A DNA stretch of 64,000 nucleotides from Duganella sp. BuS-21 (GCA_041874725.1 CP097466.1:2046001-2110000), one strand, 5' to 3'. Positions 34,210-42,823 are shown, counted from the first letter of the stretch. The notes: generated by a model from the sequence alone, not told the origin. Program-made: numbers and translations.

Positions 34210-34235
34210 GCTTTTGTGGAGGCTGCCGGTGTCGC

Positions 34236-34814
34236 TTACGCGAAGTTGGCGGCAGCGAAGTCCCAGTTGGCCAGCTTGAAGAAGGTCTCCAGGTACTTAG
34301 GACGCACGTTGCGGTAGTCGATGTAGTAGGCGTGTTCCCACAGGTCGCAGGTGATCAGCGCTTTGGCGTCGGTGGTCAGCGGGGTGGCGGCGTTCGAGGT
34401 GTTGACGATGTCCAGCGTACCGTCGGCCTTTTTCACCAGCCAGGTCCAGCTCGAACCGAAGTTGCCGACGGCCGACTTGGTGAACTCTTCCTTGAACTTG
34501 TCGAACGAACCCCACTTGGCGTTGATGGCGTCAGCCAGCGCGCCGTCCGGTGCGCCTTTGCCGTTAGGCGTCAGGCTGTTCCAGTAGAAGGTGTGGTTCC
34601 ATACCTGAGCCGAGTTGTTGAAGATACCGCCCGACGATTTCTTGATGATTTCTTCCAGCGACAGGTTTTCGAACTCGGTGCCCTTGATCAGGTTGTTCAG
34701 GTTGGTGACATACGTTTGGTGATGCTTGCCATAGTGGTATTCCAGGGTCTCTTGCGAGATCGATGGCGCCAGGGCGTCGATGGCGTATGGCAGAGGTGGC
34801 AGGGTATGTTCCAT
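34236..34814 (-). CDS. sodB: Superoxide dismutase [Fe]
   Basis: A 192-residue cytoplasmic Fe/Mn superoxide dismutase. Metal ligands H27, H74 ([11 protein letters not shown]) and the Asp/His of [14 protein letters not shown] are present, and [10 protein letters not shown] with the GSSWTWLV stretch favours the iron type. It starts at ATG 34814 with an AGGAA site. Its normal downstream terminator is split by the IS4 element, so transcripts may read on into the IS (antisense to the transposase). Confidence 0.93.
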   Translation of the reverse strand: MEHTLPPLPYAIDALAPSISQETLEYHYGKHHQTYVTNLNNLIKGTEFENLSLEEIIKKSSGGIFNNSAQVWNHTFYWNSLTPNGKGAPDGALADAINAKWGSFDKFKEEFTKSAVGNFGSSWTWLVKKADGTLDIVNTSNAATPLTTDAKALITCDLWEHAYYIDYRNVRPKYLETFFKLANWDFAAANFA

Positions 34815-34934
34815 TGTTCTTCCTTTGATGAGGTGGTCTTAAAAACCGGGTAATTTTATTGAAACGTCCATCATTGTAAAACGGATAGGCGCGCGCCGCT
34901 GAAAAGGCCCGCGATCCGTGTGGGTTAGCCGGCC

Positions 34935-35954
34935 CTAGCGCACCCGCCGCGTGGTCTCGCGCACGATCAGTTCCAGCGGCGGCACCTCGCCGCGCGCCGC
35001 CTCGCCGTTGATGATGCGCAGCAGCGCGTGGGTGGCGATGCGGCCGATGTCGTACAGCGGCTGGCGGATGGTGGTCAGCGGCGGCGTGGTGTACGACGAG
35101 CCCGGCAAGTCATCGAAGCCGACCAGCGAGATATCGTCCGGCACGCGGATGCCCTTGCGGTACAGCGCCAGCCGCGCGCCGTAGGCGCTCAGGTCGTTGG
35201 CCGCGAACACGGCCGTGAAATGCTGGTGGGTGTCGAACAGGCGGTTCATGGCCAGCATGCCGCTGGCTTCGTGGTAATTGCCCTCGACCACCAGCTGCTC
35301 TTCGATCGGAATCCCGGCTTCCTCGAGCGCGCGCTTGTAGCCGGCCAGGCGGTCAGCGGCGTCGATGTTGTTGGCGGGGCCGGAAATGAAGGCGATGTGG
35401 CGGTGGCCCAGTTCGATCAGGTGGTGTACGGCCATATGCGCGCCGGACTCGTTGTCCATCTTGAAGCCCAGCGCGGTGCGGGTCTGCAGCGCGCGGCCGG
35501 TGGACACGATGGGGCGCTGCGCCGCGAACTTGAGCACCGTTTCATCGGACATGCGACCCGACAGCAGGATGATGCCGTCGACCTTGCGCGCCAGCAGCAG
35601 GCGGATGCGTTCGGCTTCCTCGTCGGCGTTCCAGTGGCCGCTGACGATCACCGAGGCGAAGCCCGTGCCTTTCAGGCCGTCGTCGACGCCGCGCAGCGTT
35701 TCGTCGAAGAAGGGGGAGGAAATATCCTGCACCACGATGCCGATGGTCATCGAACGGCCTTTTTTCAGGCCCTGCGCCATCTGGTTGGGTGCGAAGTTCA
35801 TCTGCTCGATGGCGGCCAGCACGGCATGCCGCTTTTCATCCGACACCTTGGCCGTGCCGTTCAGGATGCGTGACACGGTGCTGGGGGACACTCCGGCCAG
35901 GCGGGCGACATCCATCAAAGTCGATGGGCCGTTGGAATGGAACGCGTCTGCCAA
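34935..35954 (-). CDS. LacI-family transcriptional regulator
   Basis: A 339-residue regulator: N-terminal HTH (LMDVARLAGVSPSTVSRILN) and a periplasmic-binding-protein-like sugar domain. I start it at TTG 35954, which has AAAGGAA just upstream, because the longer open frame adds 79 residues without resemblance and would swallow the operators. It is divergent from glk, with LacI-type operators at 35980 and 36087, so it probably controls glk and itself. The inducer is unknown, most likely a sugar. Confidence 0.9.
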   Translation of the reverse strand: MADAFHSNGPSTLMDVARLAGVSPSTVSRILNGTAKVSDEKRHAVLAAIEQMNFAPNQMAQGLKKGRSMTIGIVVQDISSPFFDETLRGVDDGLKGTGFASVIVSGHWNADEEAERIRLLLARKVDGIILLSGRMSDETVLKFAAQRPIVSTGRALQTRTALGFKMDNESGAHMAVHHLIELGHRHIAFISGPANNIDAADRLAGYKRALEEAGIPIEEQLVVEGNYHEASGMLAMNRLFDTHQHFTAVFAANDLSAYGARLALYRKGIRVPDDISLVGFDDLPGSSYTTPPLTTIRQPLYDIGRIATHALLRIINGEAARGEVPPLELIVRETTRRVR

Positions 35955-35979
35955 AGTATTTCCTTTGTGGATGTAGTTA

Positions 35980-35993
35980 TGAAAACCTTTTCG
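35980..35993. promoter_or_regulatory. LacI-type operator, site 1 (weaker)
   Basis: TGAAAACCTTTTCG, an imperfect version of the 36087 palindrome. It lies about 26 bases upstream of the regulator's TTG start, a good position for autorepression. Confidence 0.55.
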
Positions 35994-36086
35994 GCAAAGG
36001 TTACCATAATCCCCATGCTTTCCGCCAATTTGGCGCCTGCCGGCGATTGACTTTCGGCCGTCGGCGGTATTTAATGGGATGGCGCT

Positions 36087-36100
36087 TGAAAACGTTTTCA
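36087..36100. promoter_or_regulatory. LacI-type operator, site 2 (perfect palindrome)
   Basis: TGAAAACGTTTTCA is a perfect palindrome with the central CG typical of LacI/GalR operators. It lies about 59 bases upstream of the glk start and 107 bases from site 1, a spacing that would permit looping. Confidence 0.7.
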
Positions 36101-36158
36101 TAGCGTTATCTGGCATATAATCATCGCAGCCAGACATAAGAGAAAAACGGAAAGAGAC

Positions 36159-37151
36159 ATGAAACGCGACGCTTTTTCGCATCTCGCGCACGGCCCGCGC
36201 ATTTTGGCCGACATCGGCGGCAGCAGCGCCAGCTTCGGGCTGGAGACCGCCCCCAACCAGATCGAGGCCGTGTGGGTGACCGAGTGCCAGGCCTACCCGA
36301 CCTTGGGCGCGGCGCTGGTGGCTTATCTATCGCAGGCCGCGACGGTGGCGGCGGGCGGCTACCAGGCGCGCTTTGCCGGCATCGCCATCGCCAATCCCAT
36401 CGACGGCGACTGGGTCACCATGACCAATCACCACTGGTCGTTTTCGATCGAGGCGGTGTGTTCGCAATTCAGTTTGAAATCGCTGGTGGTGGTGAACGAC
36501 TTCACGGCGCTGGCCAGCGCCTTGCCTTATCTGGCGCCGGAGCACAAGCACCAGGTGGGCGGCGGGGTGGCGCGCATCGGCACCACCATCGGCCTGGTGG
36601 GGGCGGATGCGGGCCTGGGCGTGTCCGGGCTGGTGCCGGCGGGCGACCGCTGGATCGCCATCGACAGCGAGGGCGGCCACGCCACCTTTGCGCCGATGAA
36701 CGAGCGCGAGATCGATATCCTGCGCTATGCGCGGCGTTATCACGACCATGTGTCGAGCGAGCGGCTGGTGTCGGGCATCGGCATTGCGCTGGTGTACCGG
36801 GCGCTGAGCGAGCGGGCCAGGGTGGAGCCGCAGAATCTGACCACGGCCGAGATCATGGAGCGCGGCGTGCATCGGCTTGACCCGGTGTGCGAGGAGACGC
36901 TGCTGGCGTTTTGCGAGATGCTGGGGACGGTGGCCGGCAATGTGGCGCTGACCTTGGGCGCCAAGGGCGGCATCTATATCGGCGGCCGCACGGTGCTGAA
37001 GATGAGCGAGTTCTTCGAGCGCTCGGGCTTCCGCGCGCGCTTCGAGCAGAAGGGGCGTTTTTCGGATTATCTGGCGCATATTCCTACTTATGTCATCACG
37101 GAACCGAACCCCGTGCTGATCGGCATGTCTTCCATGTTGTCCGCCGCCTGA
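36159..37151 (+). CDS. glk: Glucokinase
   Basis: A 330-residue ROK/glucokinase-type sugar kinase that phosphorylates glucose to glucose-6-phosphate. The N-terminal phosphate motif LADIGGSSASFGLE, the glucose-binding VVVNDFTALASALP, and GGIYIGGRTVLKM are the expected elements of the proteobacterial Glk family. It is divergent from the LacI-type gene and probably controlled by it. Confidence 0.92.
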   Translation: MKRDAFSHLAHGPRILADIGGSSASFGLETAPNQIEAVWVTECQAYPTLGAALVAYLSQAATVAAGGYQARFAGIAIANPIDGDWVTMTNHHWSFSIEAVCSQFSLKSLVVVNDFTALASALPYLAPEHKHQVGGGVARIGTTIGLVGADAGLGVSGLVPAGDRWIAIDSEGGHATFAPMNEREIDILRYARRYHDHVSSERLVSGIGIALVYRALSERARVEPQNLTTAEIMERGVHRLDPVCEETLLAFCEMLGTVAGNVALTLGAKGGIYIGGRTVLKMSEFFERSGFRARFEQKGRFSDYLAHIPTYVITEPNPVLIGMSSMLSAA

Positions 37152-37189
37152 CCCGTGAGCCGTTTCGGCCACGCGGCCGTCGCGTCTTA

Positions 37190-37262
37190 AGGGGCAGACA
37201 TGGTCCGGGAGAGGGGCTACGCCCGGCTGCTACTGCGGAGCAGCCCCTGCCTTACCTGGGGT
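37190..37262. repeat. 73-bp GC-rich dispersed repeat, copy B
   Basis: It matches the 20932-21004 element (shared CAGACATGGTCCGGG, GAGGGGCT.CGCCC, CTGCGGAGC.GCCCC). It lies between the convergent glk and xseA genes, and its last 11 bases supply the final residues and stop codon of XseA, so the insertion remodelled that gene's end. Confidence 0.7.
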
Positions 37263-38613
37263 GAACCCCTTTGATGTCGATGCGCGCGCTACCCTCCGCC
37301 AGTGTCAAGGTCAGCGCCGTGTCGGCGTGCAGTTGATCAGGGGTGCGCACGACAGTGCCATTCTCATCCGTCACAATCGCGTAGCCGCGCTCCAGCGTGC
37401 GCTGCGGGTTCAACATGTCCAGTTGCGACGACAAGGCCGCCAGCGCCTCGCGCCGCTGGCTCAGTTGCGTGTTAATGCTGATGGCTGCGCGGTGGCGCAG
37501 GCCTTGCATCGTCGCGCGTACCGCCGTCACATCCGGCTTGCGCGCCCCCAGGCGGCCGCTCAGGCGATCCAGCTGGTGGCGCGCCTGCGTCAGCGGCGCG
37601 CGGTTGGCGTGGCTGAGCGCGGTCGACAGCGCTGCCAGCTGGTGGCGCTGCTGCGCAATCTGCGCGCGAGGATTGAGCAGCCTGCGCGTGTGACCATCCA
37701 GCGTCTGCTCCGCGTCGTTCAGCGCGCGGCGCATGGCGCGGCGCAAATCGATCACGTCGGCCTTCAATGAACCGATCCAGTCCGTGCGCGGCGTCACCGC
37801 CAGTTCGGCCGCCGCCGTCGGCGTGGCCGCGCGCAGGTCGGCGGCAAAGTCGCAGATGGTGAAGTCGGTCTCGTGGCCGACGCCGGAGATCACCGGCATG
37901 CGACAGTTGGCCACCGCGTACGCCACTTCCTCGTCATTGAACGACCACAGATCCTCGATGCTGCCGCCGCCACGGCACACGATCAGCACCTCGCATTCGC
38001 CGCGCAGCGAGGCCGTGTCGATGGCCGCCGCGATCTTCCCAGCCGCCAGTTGGCCCTGCACCGGCGTTGGATACAACACCACCCGCACATGCGGCGCGCG
38101 GCGCTTGAGCGCCGTCAGCACGTCGCGCAGCGCCGCCGCCTGCGGGCTGGTGACGATGCCCACCGTGCGCGGGAACATCGGCAACGCACGCTTGCGGTCC
38201 GCATGAAACAGGCCGGCCGCGTCGAGCTTTTCCTTGAGCCGCTGGAAGGCCTCGAACAGCGAACCGACGCCGGCGCGGCGGATCGCCTCCACATTGATCT
38301 GGTAATCCCCGCGCGGCCCGTACAAGGTCACCAGCGCCCGCACCTCGACCTTGTCGCCTTCGCGCGGCACGAAGTTGGCATACTGCGCGCGCCCACGGAA
38401 CATCACGGCCCGCACCTGCGCGCCGTCGTCCTTGAGCGTGAAGTACCAATGGCCCGAAGCGGCGCGCGTGAAGTTGGAGATCTCGCCGCCGATCCAGCTC
38501 AGTGGAAAAGTACGCTCCAGCAGCCGCGCCACAGCCTGGTTCAGCGCGCTGACGGTCATTACGGGCGCGGCATTGGCTACGGGGGCGGAATCGTTGCGGT
38601 CGTCGAAGGTCAT
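37252..38613 (-). CDS. xseA: Exodeoxyribonuclease VII large subunit
   Basis: A 453-residue subunit of the nuclease that degrades single-stranded DNA to oligonucleotides. It has the N-terminal OB-fold ([20 protein letters not shown]), the catalytic core ([54 protein letters not shown]) and the long C-terminal coiled coil. xseB is not adjacent. Its start lies 20 bases from the DnaA-box array that begins at 38633. Confidence 0.94.
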   Translation of the reverse strand: MTFDDRNDSAPVANAAPVMTVSALNQAVARLLERTFPLSWIGGEISNFTRAASGHWYFTLKDDGAQVRAVMFRGRAQYANFVPREGDKVEVRALVTLYGPRGDYQINVEAIRRAGVGSLFEAFQRLKEKLDAAGLFHADRKRALPMFPRTVGIVTSPQAAALRDVLTALKRRAPHVRVVLYPTPVQGQLAAGKIAAAIDTASLRGECEVLIVCRGGGSIEDLWSFNDEEVAYAVANCRMPVISGVGHETDFTICDFAADLRAATPTAAAELAVTPRTDWIGSLKADVIDLRRAMRRALNDAEQTLDGHTRRLLNPRAQIAQQRHQLAALSTALSHANRAPLTQARHQLDRLSGRLGARKPDVTAVRATMQGLRHRAAISINTQLSQRREALAALSSQLDMLNPQRTLERGYAIVTDENGTVVRTPDQLHADTALTLTLAEGSARIDIKGVHPR

Positions 38614-38766
38614 AGGATTTCAATAATGGAAACTATCCACAGTATGTGCGTTTTGTCACACAGCGGTAACAGCATAGGTTTGGCGCCAGCTATTATAGGT
38701 AAATCCATGATTTTAAAGAGTAAACATTTCTGCCGTATTTGCGTGCATTGAGGAAAAACCCTTATG

Positions 38767-38833
38767 GATCAAGCACTTTGAGCATAGGCTGCCCGGTTAC
38801 GCACAAAGTTATCCACAAAAGATGTGCGAAACT
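38767..38833 (+). repeat. IHF-DnaA module 1
   Basis: 67 bp. GATCAAGCACTTT (IHF-like, two mismatches), then after ATCAA and 36 bases TTATCCACA at 38809-38817, then TGTGCGAAACT. An A5 tract lies just upstream, as at strong IHF sites. Confidence 0.7.
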
Positions 38834-38909
38834 TTAGTGAGTGATAGCCTTTTTCTTGTTGCAGTTTTTGTCATGCTTAAAATTTACGCATGGAAATTAT
38901 AGTGTGAAA

Positions 38910-38976
38910 AATCAACAACTTAAGGTGGGGCAACCCCTGTTTCGCACACTTTTATCCACAGAATTTGTGCAAAACT
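38910..38976 (+). repeat. IHF-DnaA module 2
   Basis: 67 bp. AATCAACAACTTA is a perfect WATCAANNNNTTR match; TTATCCACA at 38952-38960; TGTGCAAAACT follows. Spacing is the same as module 1. Confidence 0.75.
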
Positions 38977-39104
38977 CTGTTTTTCTCCATATTGCGCGCC
39001 GGGCACCGAATAGCGGGGATTGTCAACTTGATAGCTTGGTGTGGCCCGGATACCGGCTTGAAATCGGCTGCTTTATTTTTGCGCATGGTAACAATCGGCT
39101 TAGG

Positions 39105-39171
39105 AATCAAGGACTTGCCAAGTCAACTTGGACCTTGCTAACAATCTTATCCACACAAAGTGTGCAGAACT
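39105..39171 (+). repeat. IHF-DnaA module 3
   Basis: 67 bp. AATCAAGGACTTG is a perfect IHF consensus match; TTATCCACA at 39147-39155; TGTGCAGAACT follows. A 40-bp part around the box (39134-39173) is 38/40 identical to module 4. Confidence 0.75.
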
Positions 39172-39307
39172 GCGGCGCGGCCAGCGATAGCTGAAAACGA
39201 TCAGTCGCTTTCCAGCGACCTGCGGTGGATAAGTCGGTTTTCTGCCTGGAAAAGGGTGAAAAACACCCTCCTGCCAAATTTTTACTCAAGGCAAAAAAAC
39301 CCTTATA

Positions 39308-39374
39308 AATCAACGCTGTTTCATGTTGCTGGATCGCTTGCTAACAATCTTATCCACATTAAGTGTGCAGAACT
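39308..39374 (+). repeat. IHF-DnaA module 4
   Basis: 67 bp. AATCAACGCTGTT (IHF-like, two mismatches in the TTR part), an A7 tract just upstream, TTATCCACA at 39350-39358, TGTGCAGAACT. Closely related to module 3. Confidence 0.7.
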
Positions 39375-39449
39375 GCATAGCGTAGTTTGGCTACTTATTC
39401 ATCGCCGCACGGCTGCGTGTTTTTTGCGCATTCGAAAAATACGCTTTAA

Positions 39450-39515
39450 AATCAATGGGGTAGAGATTGCCCAGCACGTTGCGCACAATGTTGTCCACAG
39501 AATGTGGGCATAACT
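39450..39515 (+). repeat. IHF-DnaA module 5
   Basis: 66 bp. AATCAATGGGGTA (one mismatch to the IHF consensus), then TTGTCCACA at 39491-39499 (one change from TTATCCACA) and TGTGGGCATAACT. Spacing is one base shorter than in the others. Confidence 0.65.
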
Positions 39516-39571
39516 GGAGTAAGCTGCAAGGCAGCTGCGCGATTTTTAAGCTGGGCAACTATTCCCTTACA

Positions 39572-39638
39572 GATCAATAGTTTAGCGCTGAAGCACTGGG
39601 CTTGCTCACATTATTGTCCACAGAAAATGTTGAGAACT
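39572..39638 (+). repeat. IHF-DnaA module 6
   Basis: 67 bp. GATCAATAGTTTA (one mismatch at W), TTGTCCACA at 39614-39622, TGTTGAGAACT. It is the last module, 77 bases before the exbB start. Confidence 0.65.
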
Positions 39639-39714
39639 CCGCCAGACACTTGCCGACATCGGCCCAACAAGATACATTGCGCCATTCGGGTGTTCATATC
39701 TACAGGAGTTCGTT

Positions 39715-40320
39715 TTGCTCGCCATATTCCAAGCTGCAGGTTGGCCTATCTGGTTGTTGTTGATTGCTTCCATCGTCGCGACGGCCCTGATTGTCGAACG
39801 CCTGATGTATCTGCGCCGCAGCAAGATCATCCCGAAGAAGCTGCTGGACGAAGTGGTCCAGGTCTACCGCAATAACCACATCACACCCGACATCATCGAG
39901 AAGCTGGAGAAAAGCTCGCCGCTGGGCGTGGTGCTGTCGGCCGCGCTGCGCAACGTCGACGCGCCGCGCGAAGTGATGAAGGAATCGATCGAGGAGGCCG
40001 GCAGCGGCGTGGCGCACACGCTGGAGCGCTTCCTCACCACGCTGGGCACGATTGCCACGCTGGCCCCGCTGATGGGCCTGTTCGGCACGGTGGTCGGCAT
40101 GATCGAGATCTTCGGCTCGCAGAACGCGGCCGGTTCCAATCCGGCGGGGCTGGCGCACGGTATTTCGGTGGCCTTGTACAACACCGGCTTCGGCCTGGCG
40201 ATCGCCATGCCGACCCTGGTGTTCTACCGTCACTTCCGCGCGCTGGTGGACAGTTTCATCATCGACATGGAACAGCAGGCGGTGAAGTTTGTCGACATCG
40301 TCCACAGCAAGCGCAAATAA
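39715..40320 (+). CDS. exbB: ExbB/TolQ-family proton channel protein
   Basis: A 201-residue MotA/TolQ/ExbB protein with three membrane helices (about residues 10-30, 110-133 and 155-178) that with ExbD uses the proton gradient to energise TonB. TTG 39715 is the start, supported by AGGAG 7 bases upstream and by the N-terminus LAIFQAAGWPIWLLLIASIV. exbD follows after 9 bases and lpxK overlaps exbD, so this is one operon. Confidence 0.88.
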   Translation: MLAIFQAAGWPIWLLLIASIVATALIVERLMYLRRSKIIPKKLLDEVVQVYRNNHITPDIIEKLEKSSPLGVVLSAALRNVDAPREVMKESIEEAGSGVAHTLERFLTTLGTIATLAPLMGLFGTVVGMIEIFGSQNAAGSNPAGLAHGISVALYNTGFGLAIAMPTLVFYRHFRALVDSFIIDMEQQAVKFVDIVHSKRK

Positions 40321-40329
40321 GGACGCGCC

Positions 40330-40782
40330 ATGAATTTCCGCAAAGGCCAGCGCCGCGAGGACCCGGAGATCAACCTGATCCCGTTCATCGACGTGCTGCT
40401 GGTGATCCTGATTTTCCTGATGGTGAGCACCACCTACAGCAAGTTCACCGAGCTGCAGATTACGCTGCCGACGGCCGACGCGCAGAAGGCGGTCGACAAG
40501 CCGTTCGAGCTGAACGTGACGGTGGATGCCAAGGGCAACTACACCATCAACAGCGAGCCGGTGTCGTTCCGCGATGTGAACGGGCTGGCGCAGTCGTTGC
40601 GTGCGGCGGCCGGCAAGGCCGCCACTGCAGGGGATGCGGGCCAGGCCGATAAATCCCCGGTGGTGATCGTCAACGCCGACCAGTTCGCCATGCATCAGAT
40701 GGTGATCAATGTGATGGAAGCCGCGCGCATCGCCGGTTACGAAAAACTTACTTTCGCGGCGCAAACCGGTGGCTCAAAATAA
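40330..40782 (+). CDS. exbD: ExbD/TolR-family protein
   Basis: A 150-residue protein with one N-terminal membrane helix holding the protonatable aspartate (INLIPFIDVLLVILIFLMVS) and a periplasmic C-terminal domain ending VMEAARIAGYEKLTFAAQ. It is the partner of the preceding ExbB. Its end overlaps the lpxK start by 14 bases. Confidence 0.92.
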   Translation: MNFRKGQRREDPEINLIPFIDVLLVILIFLMVSTTYSKFTELQITLPTADAQKAVDKPFELNVTVDAKGNYTINSEPVSFRDVNGLAQSLRAAAGKAATAGDAGQADKSPVVIVNADQFAMHQMVINVMEAARIAGYEKLTFAAQTGGSK

Positions 40783-41866
40783 ATCGTCGGCGCTGGAATC
40801 CACGCTGACACGTAACTGGCTGCGGCGCGGCCCGCTGGCCTGCGCCTTGTGGCCGCTCTCCCTGCTATTTCGTTTGCTGAGCGGCGTGCGTGCGGCCTTG
40901 TTCAAGGCCGGCGTGCTGAAGTCGTCGCGGCTGCCGGTGCCGGTGGTGGTGGTGGGGAATATTTATATCGGCGGCACCGGCAAGACGCCGCTGACCATCT
41001 GGCTGGTGCAGGCCCTGCAGGCGGCGGGCATGCGGCCGGGCGTGATCTCGCGCGGGTTTGGCAGCGCGGAGCAGGGCGCGCGTGAGGTGACGGCGGCTTC
41101 GACCCCGGCGCAGGTGGGCGATGAGCCGTTGTTGATCAAGCAGCGCACCGCTTGTCCGGTGATGGTGGGGCGCGATCGCGCCGCCACGGGGCTGGCACTG
41201 CTGGCCGCGCACCCCGAGGTGGATGTGCTGCTGACCGATGACGGGCTGCAGCACTACAAGCTGCAGCGCGATGTGGAGATCATTCTGTTCGACGGGCGTG
41301 GCGCCGGCAACGGCTGGCTGCTGCCGGCCGGGCCGCTGCGCGAACCTGTTTCGCGCCGGCGCGATTTCACCGTGATTAATGCACCGCAGTTGACTGATGC
41401 CTTGGTGCGCGCGGTCCACCCCGGCACGGCGGGGTCTGACCCCAAGGGTCAGACCCCATGTCCGCGACGGCCGGTGATCCAGATGACGCTTGTGGGGGAG
41501 CACGCCGAGCAACTGCGCGACCGCACCCGGCACACGCCGCTGTCGGAACTCGCGGCGCAACCCGCTTTGCGCATCGCCGCCGCCGCCGGTATCGGCAATC
41601 CCGCGCGATTTTTCGGGATGCTGAAGCACGCGGGGTTGAGCATCATCGAACTGCCCCTGCCCGATCATCACGACTTCCAGGATCGCCCATTTGCCGCCCT
41701 GGACGCCGACCTTATCTTGATGACCGAGAAGGATGCAGTAAAATGTGCGCAAATTGAAGAACTCAGAGACGACCCGCGACTATGGGTCGTCCCGGTGACG
41801 GCGCGCATCGACCGCGCGCTGGCCGACCAAATTGTGGAGAAATGTCGTGGACGCTCGATTGCTTGA
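40769..41866 (+). CDS. lpxK: Tetraacyldisaccharide 4'-kinase (lipid A) with palindromic-element insertion
   Basis: Phosphorylates the 4' position of the lipid A disaccharide at the inner membrane. The 365-residue protein has a membrane-associated N-terminus, the Walker [36 protein letters not shown] and [10 protein letters not shown]. It is longer than usual (E. coli about 328). Residues about 222-230 (GSDPKGQTP) are encoded by a palindromic repeat at 41431-41457 that keeps the reading frame. It starts at GTG 40769, overlapping exbD. Confidence 0.93.
   Translation: MAQNKSSALESTLTRNWLRRGPLACALWPLSLLFRLLSGVRAALFKAGVLKSSRLPVPVVVVGNIYIGGTGKTPLTIWLVQALQAAGMRPGVISRGFGSAEQGAREVTAASTPAQVGDEPLLIKQRTACPVMVGRDRAATGLALLAAHPEVDVLLTDDGLQHYKLQRDVEIILFDGRGAGNGWLLPAGPLREPVSRRRDFTVINAPQLTDALVRAVHPGTAGSDPKGQTPCPRRPVIQMTLVGEHAEQLRDRTRHTPLSELAAQPALRIAAAAGIGNPARFFGMLKHAGLSIIELPLPDHHDFQDRPFAALDADLILMTEKDAVKCAQIEELRDDPRLWVVPVTARIDRALADQIVEKCRGRSIA
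41431..41457. repeat. GGGGTCTGACCC palindrome inside lpxK
   Basis: Arms GGGGTCTGACCC and GGGTCAGACCCC pair perfectly around CAA. At 27 bp (a multiple of three) it is read through in frame as part of LpxK. It is related to the palindromes at 69-100 and 17719-17748. Confidence 0.85.
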
Positions 41867-42023
41867 TATCCTGGTATGCCCGGTCTGCAAAGGCCCGCTG
41901 GAGTACGATAAAAAGGCGCAGGAGATGATTTGCAAAGGCGATCGCCTGGCCTATCCTATCCGCGACGGTATCCCCATCATGTGGGCCGACGAGGCGCGCA
42001 CCCTGCAGGACAAGGCGGAATAA
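41847..42023 (+). CDS. Trm112-family zinc-binding protein (YcaR-like)
   Basis: A 58-residue protein, [20 protein letters not shown], ending with [10 protein letters not shown]. It is the small Trm112/YcaR partner usually found between lpxK and kdsB. It starts at GTG 41847 with GGAGA 6 bases upstream and overlaps the lpxK end by 20 bases. Only the CPVC pair of the zinc knuckle is evident; the family is variable. Confidence 0.85.
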   Translation: MDARLLDILVCPVCKGPLEYDKKAQEMICKGDRLAYPIRDGIPIMWADEARTLQDKAE

Positions 42024-42027
42024 GCCC

Positions 42028-42774
42028 GTGTCCTTCATCGTCATCATCCCGGCCCGCCTGGCCTCGACCCGGCTGCCGAACAAACCCCTGGCCGACCTTG
42101 GCGGCAAGCCGATGATCGTGCGCGTGGCCGAACGCGCGCAACTGTCCGGCGCCTCCCGCATCATCGTCGCCACCGATCACGACGACATCCGCGCCGCCTG
42201 CGAACAGCATGGCGTGGAAGTCTGCATGACCCGCGCCGACCATCCGTCCGGCACCGACCGCATCGCCGAAGTGGCGCGCACGCTGAATTTGCCGGCTGAC
42301 GCCGTCATCGTCAACCTGCAAGGCGACGAGCCGCTGATCGATCCGGCCCTGTTGCAGGCGGCCGCCGCGCGCATCGGCGCCGAGGTGCCGATGTCCACCT
42401 GCGCCCACCCGCTGCACGACGCCGCTGACGCTTTCAATCCCAACGTGGTGAAATTGGTGCTGGACAAGGCCGGCCGTGCCCTGTATTTCTCGCGCGCCAC
42501 CATCCCGTGGCACCGCGATGGCTACGCCCAGACCCGGGACAGCCTGCCTGCCGGCTACGTACCGCTGCGGCACATCGGGCTGTACGCCTACCGCAACGAC
42601 TTCCTGCAAGCCTACCCGGCGCTGGAAATGTCGCCGCTGGAATCGATCGAAGCGCTGGAACAGTTGCGCGTGCTGTGGCATGGCTATCCGATCGCCGTGT
42701 ACGTGACCGATGCGGCCCCGGCCGCCGGCGTCGATACGCCGGAAGACCTGGAACGTGTGCGCCGCCAGTTCTGA
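42028..42774 (+). CDS. kdsB: 3-deoxy-manno-octulosonate cytidylyltransferase
   Basis: Activates Kdo to CMP-Kdo for LPS inner-core synthesis. The 248-residue nucleotidyltransferase has [20 protein letters not shown] at the N-terminus, [11 protein letters not shown] and the Kdo-site YFSRATIPW. It starts at GTG 42028, 4 bases after the Trm112 gene, in the lpxK-Trm112-kdsB order usual for these bacteria. Confidence 0.95.
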   Translation: MSFIVIIPARLASTRLPNKPLADLGGKPMIVRVAERAQLSGASRIIVATDHDDIRAACEQHGVEVCMTRADHPSGTDRIAEVARTLNLPADAVIVNLQGDEPLIDPALLQAAAARIGAEVPMSTCAHPLHDAADAFNPNVVKLVLDKAGRALYFSRATIPWHRDGYAQTRDSLPAGYVPLRHIGLYAYRNDFLQAYPALEMSPLESIEALEQLRVLWHGYPIAVYVTDAAPAAGVDTPEDLERVRRQF

Positions 42775-42823
42775 TTTCGTCAGTTCACCGTCAGCTACGA
42801 CTGTTATAACGGCTGTAACTGTG

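Larger units (their letters stand above)
38614..39714. other. 1.1 kb gene-free region carrying the IHF/DnaA-box array
   Basis: No gene is visible between xseA and exbB. The stretch is rich in A+T relative to the genome and filled by six regularly built modules plus one solitary DnaA-like box at 38633-38641 (CTATCCACA, followed by TGTGCG) and an inverted near-match GGTGGATAA at 39224-39232. The exbB promoter must also lie at its right end. Confidence 0.85.

Noticed and set aside
38633..39638. CRISPR array
   Set aside because: Repeats diverge, distances range from 122 to 203 bp, and no cas genes are near. The conserved parts are IHF- and DnaA-like sites.
38614..39714. The chromosome's main oriC
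   Set aside because: dnaA, dnaN, gyrB and rnpA/rpmH are absent from the whole window. I keep DnaA-binding as the claim but not oriC, pending replication data.
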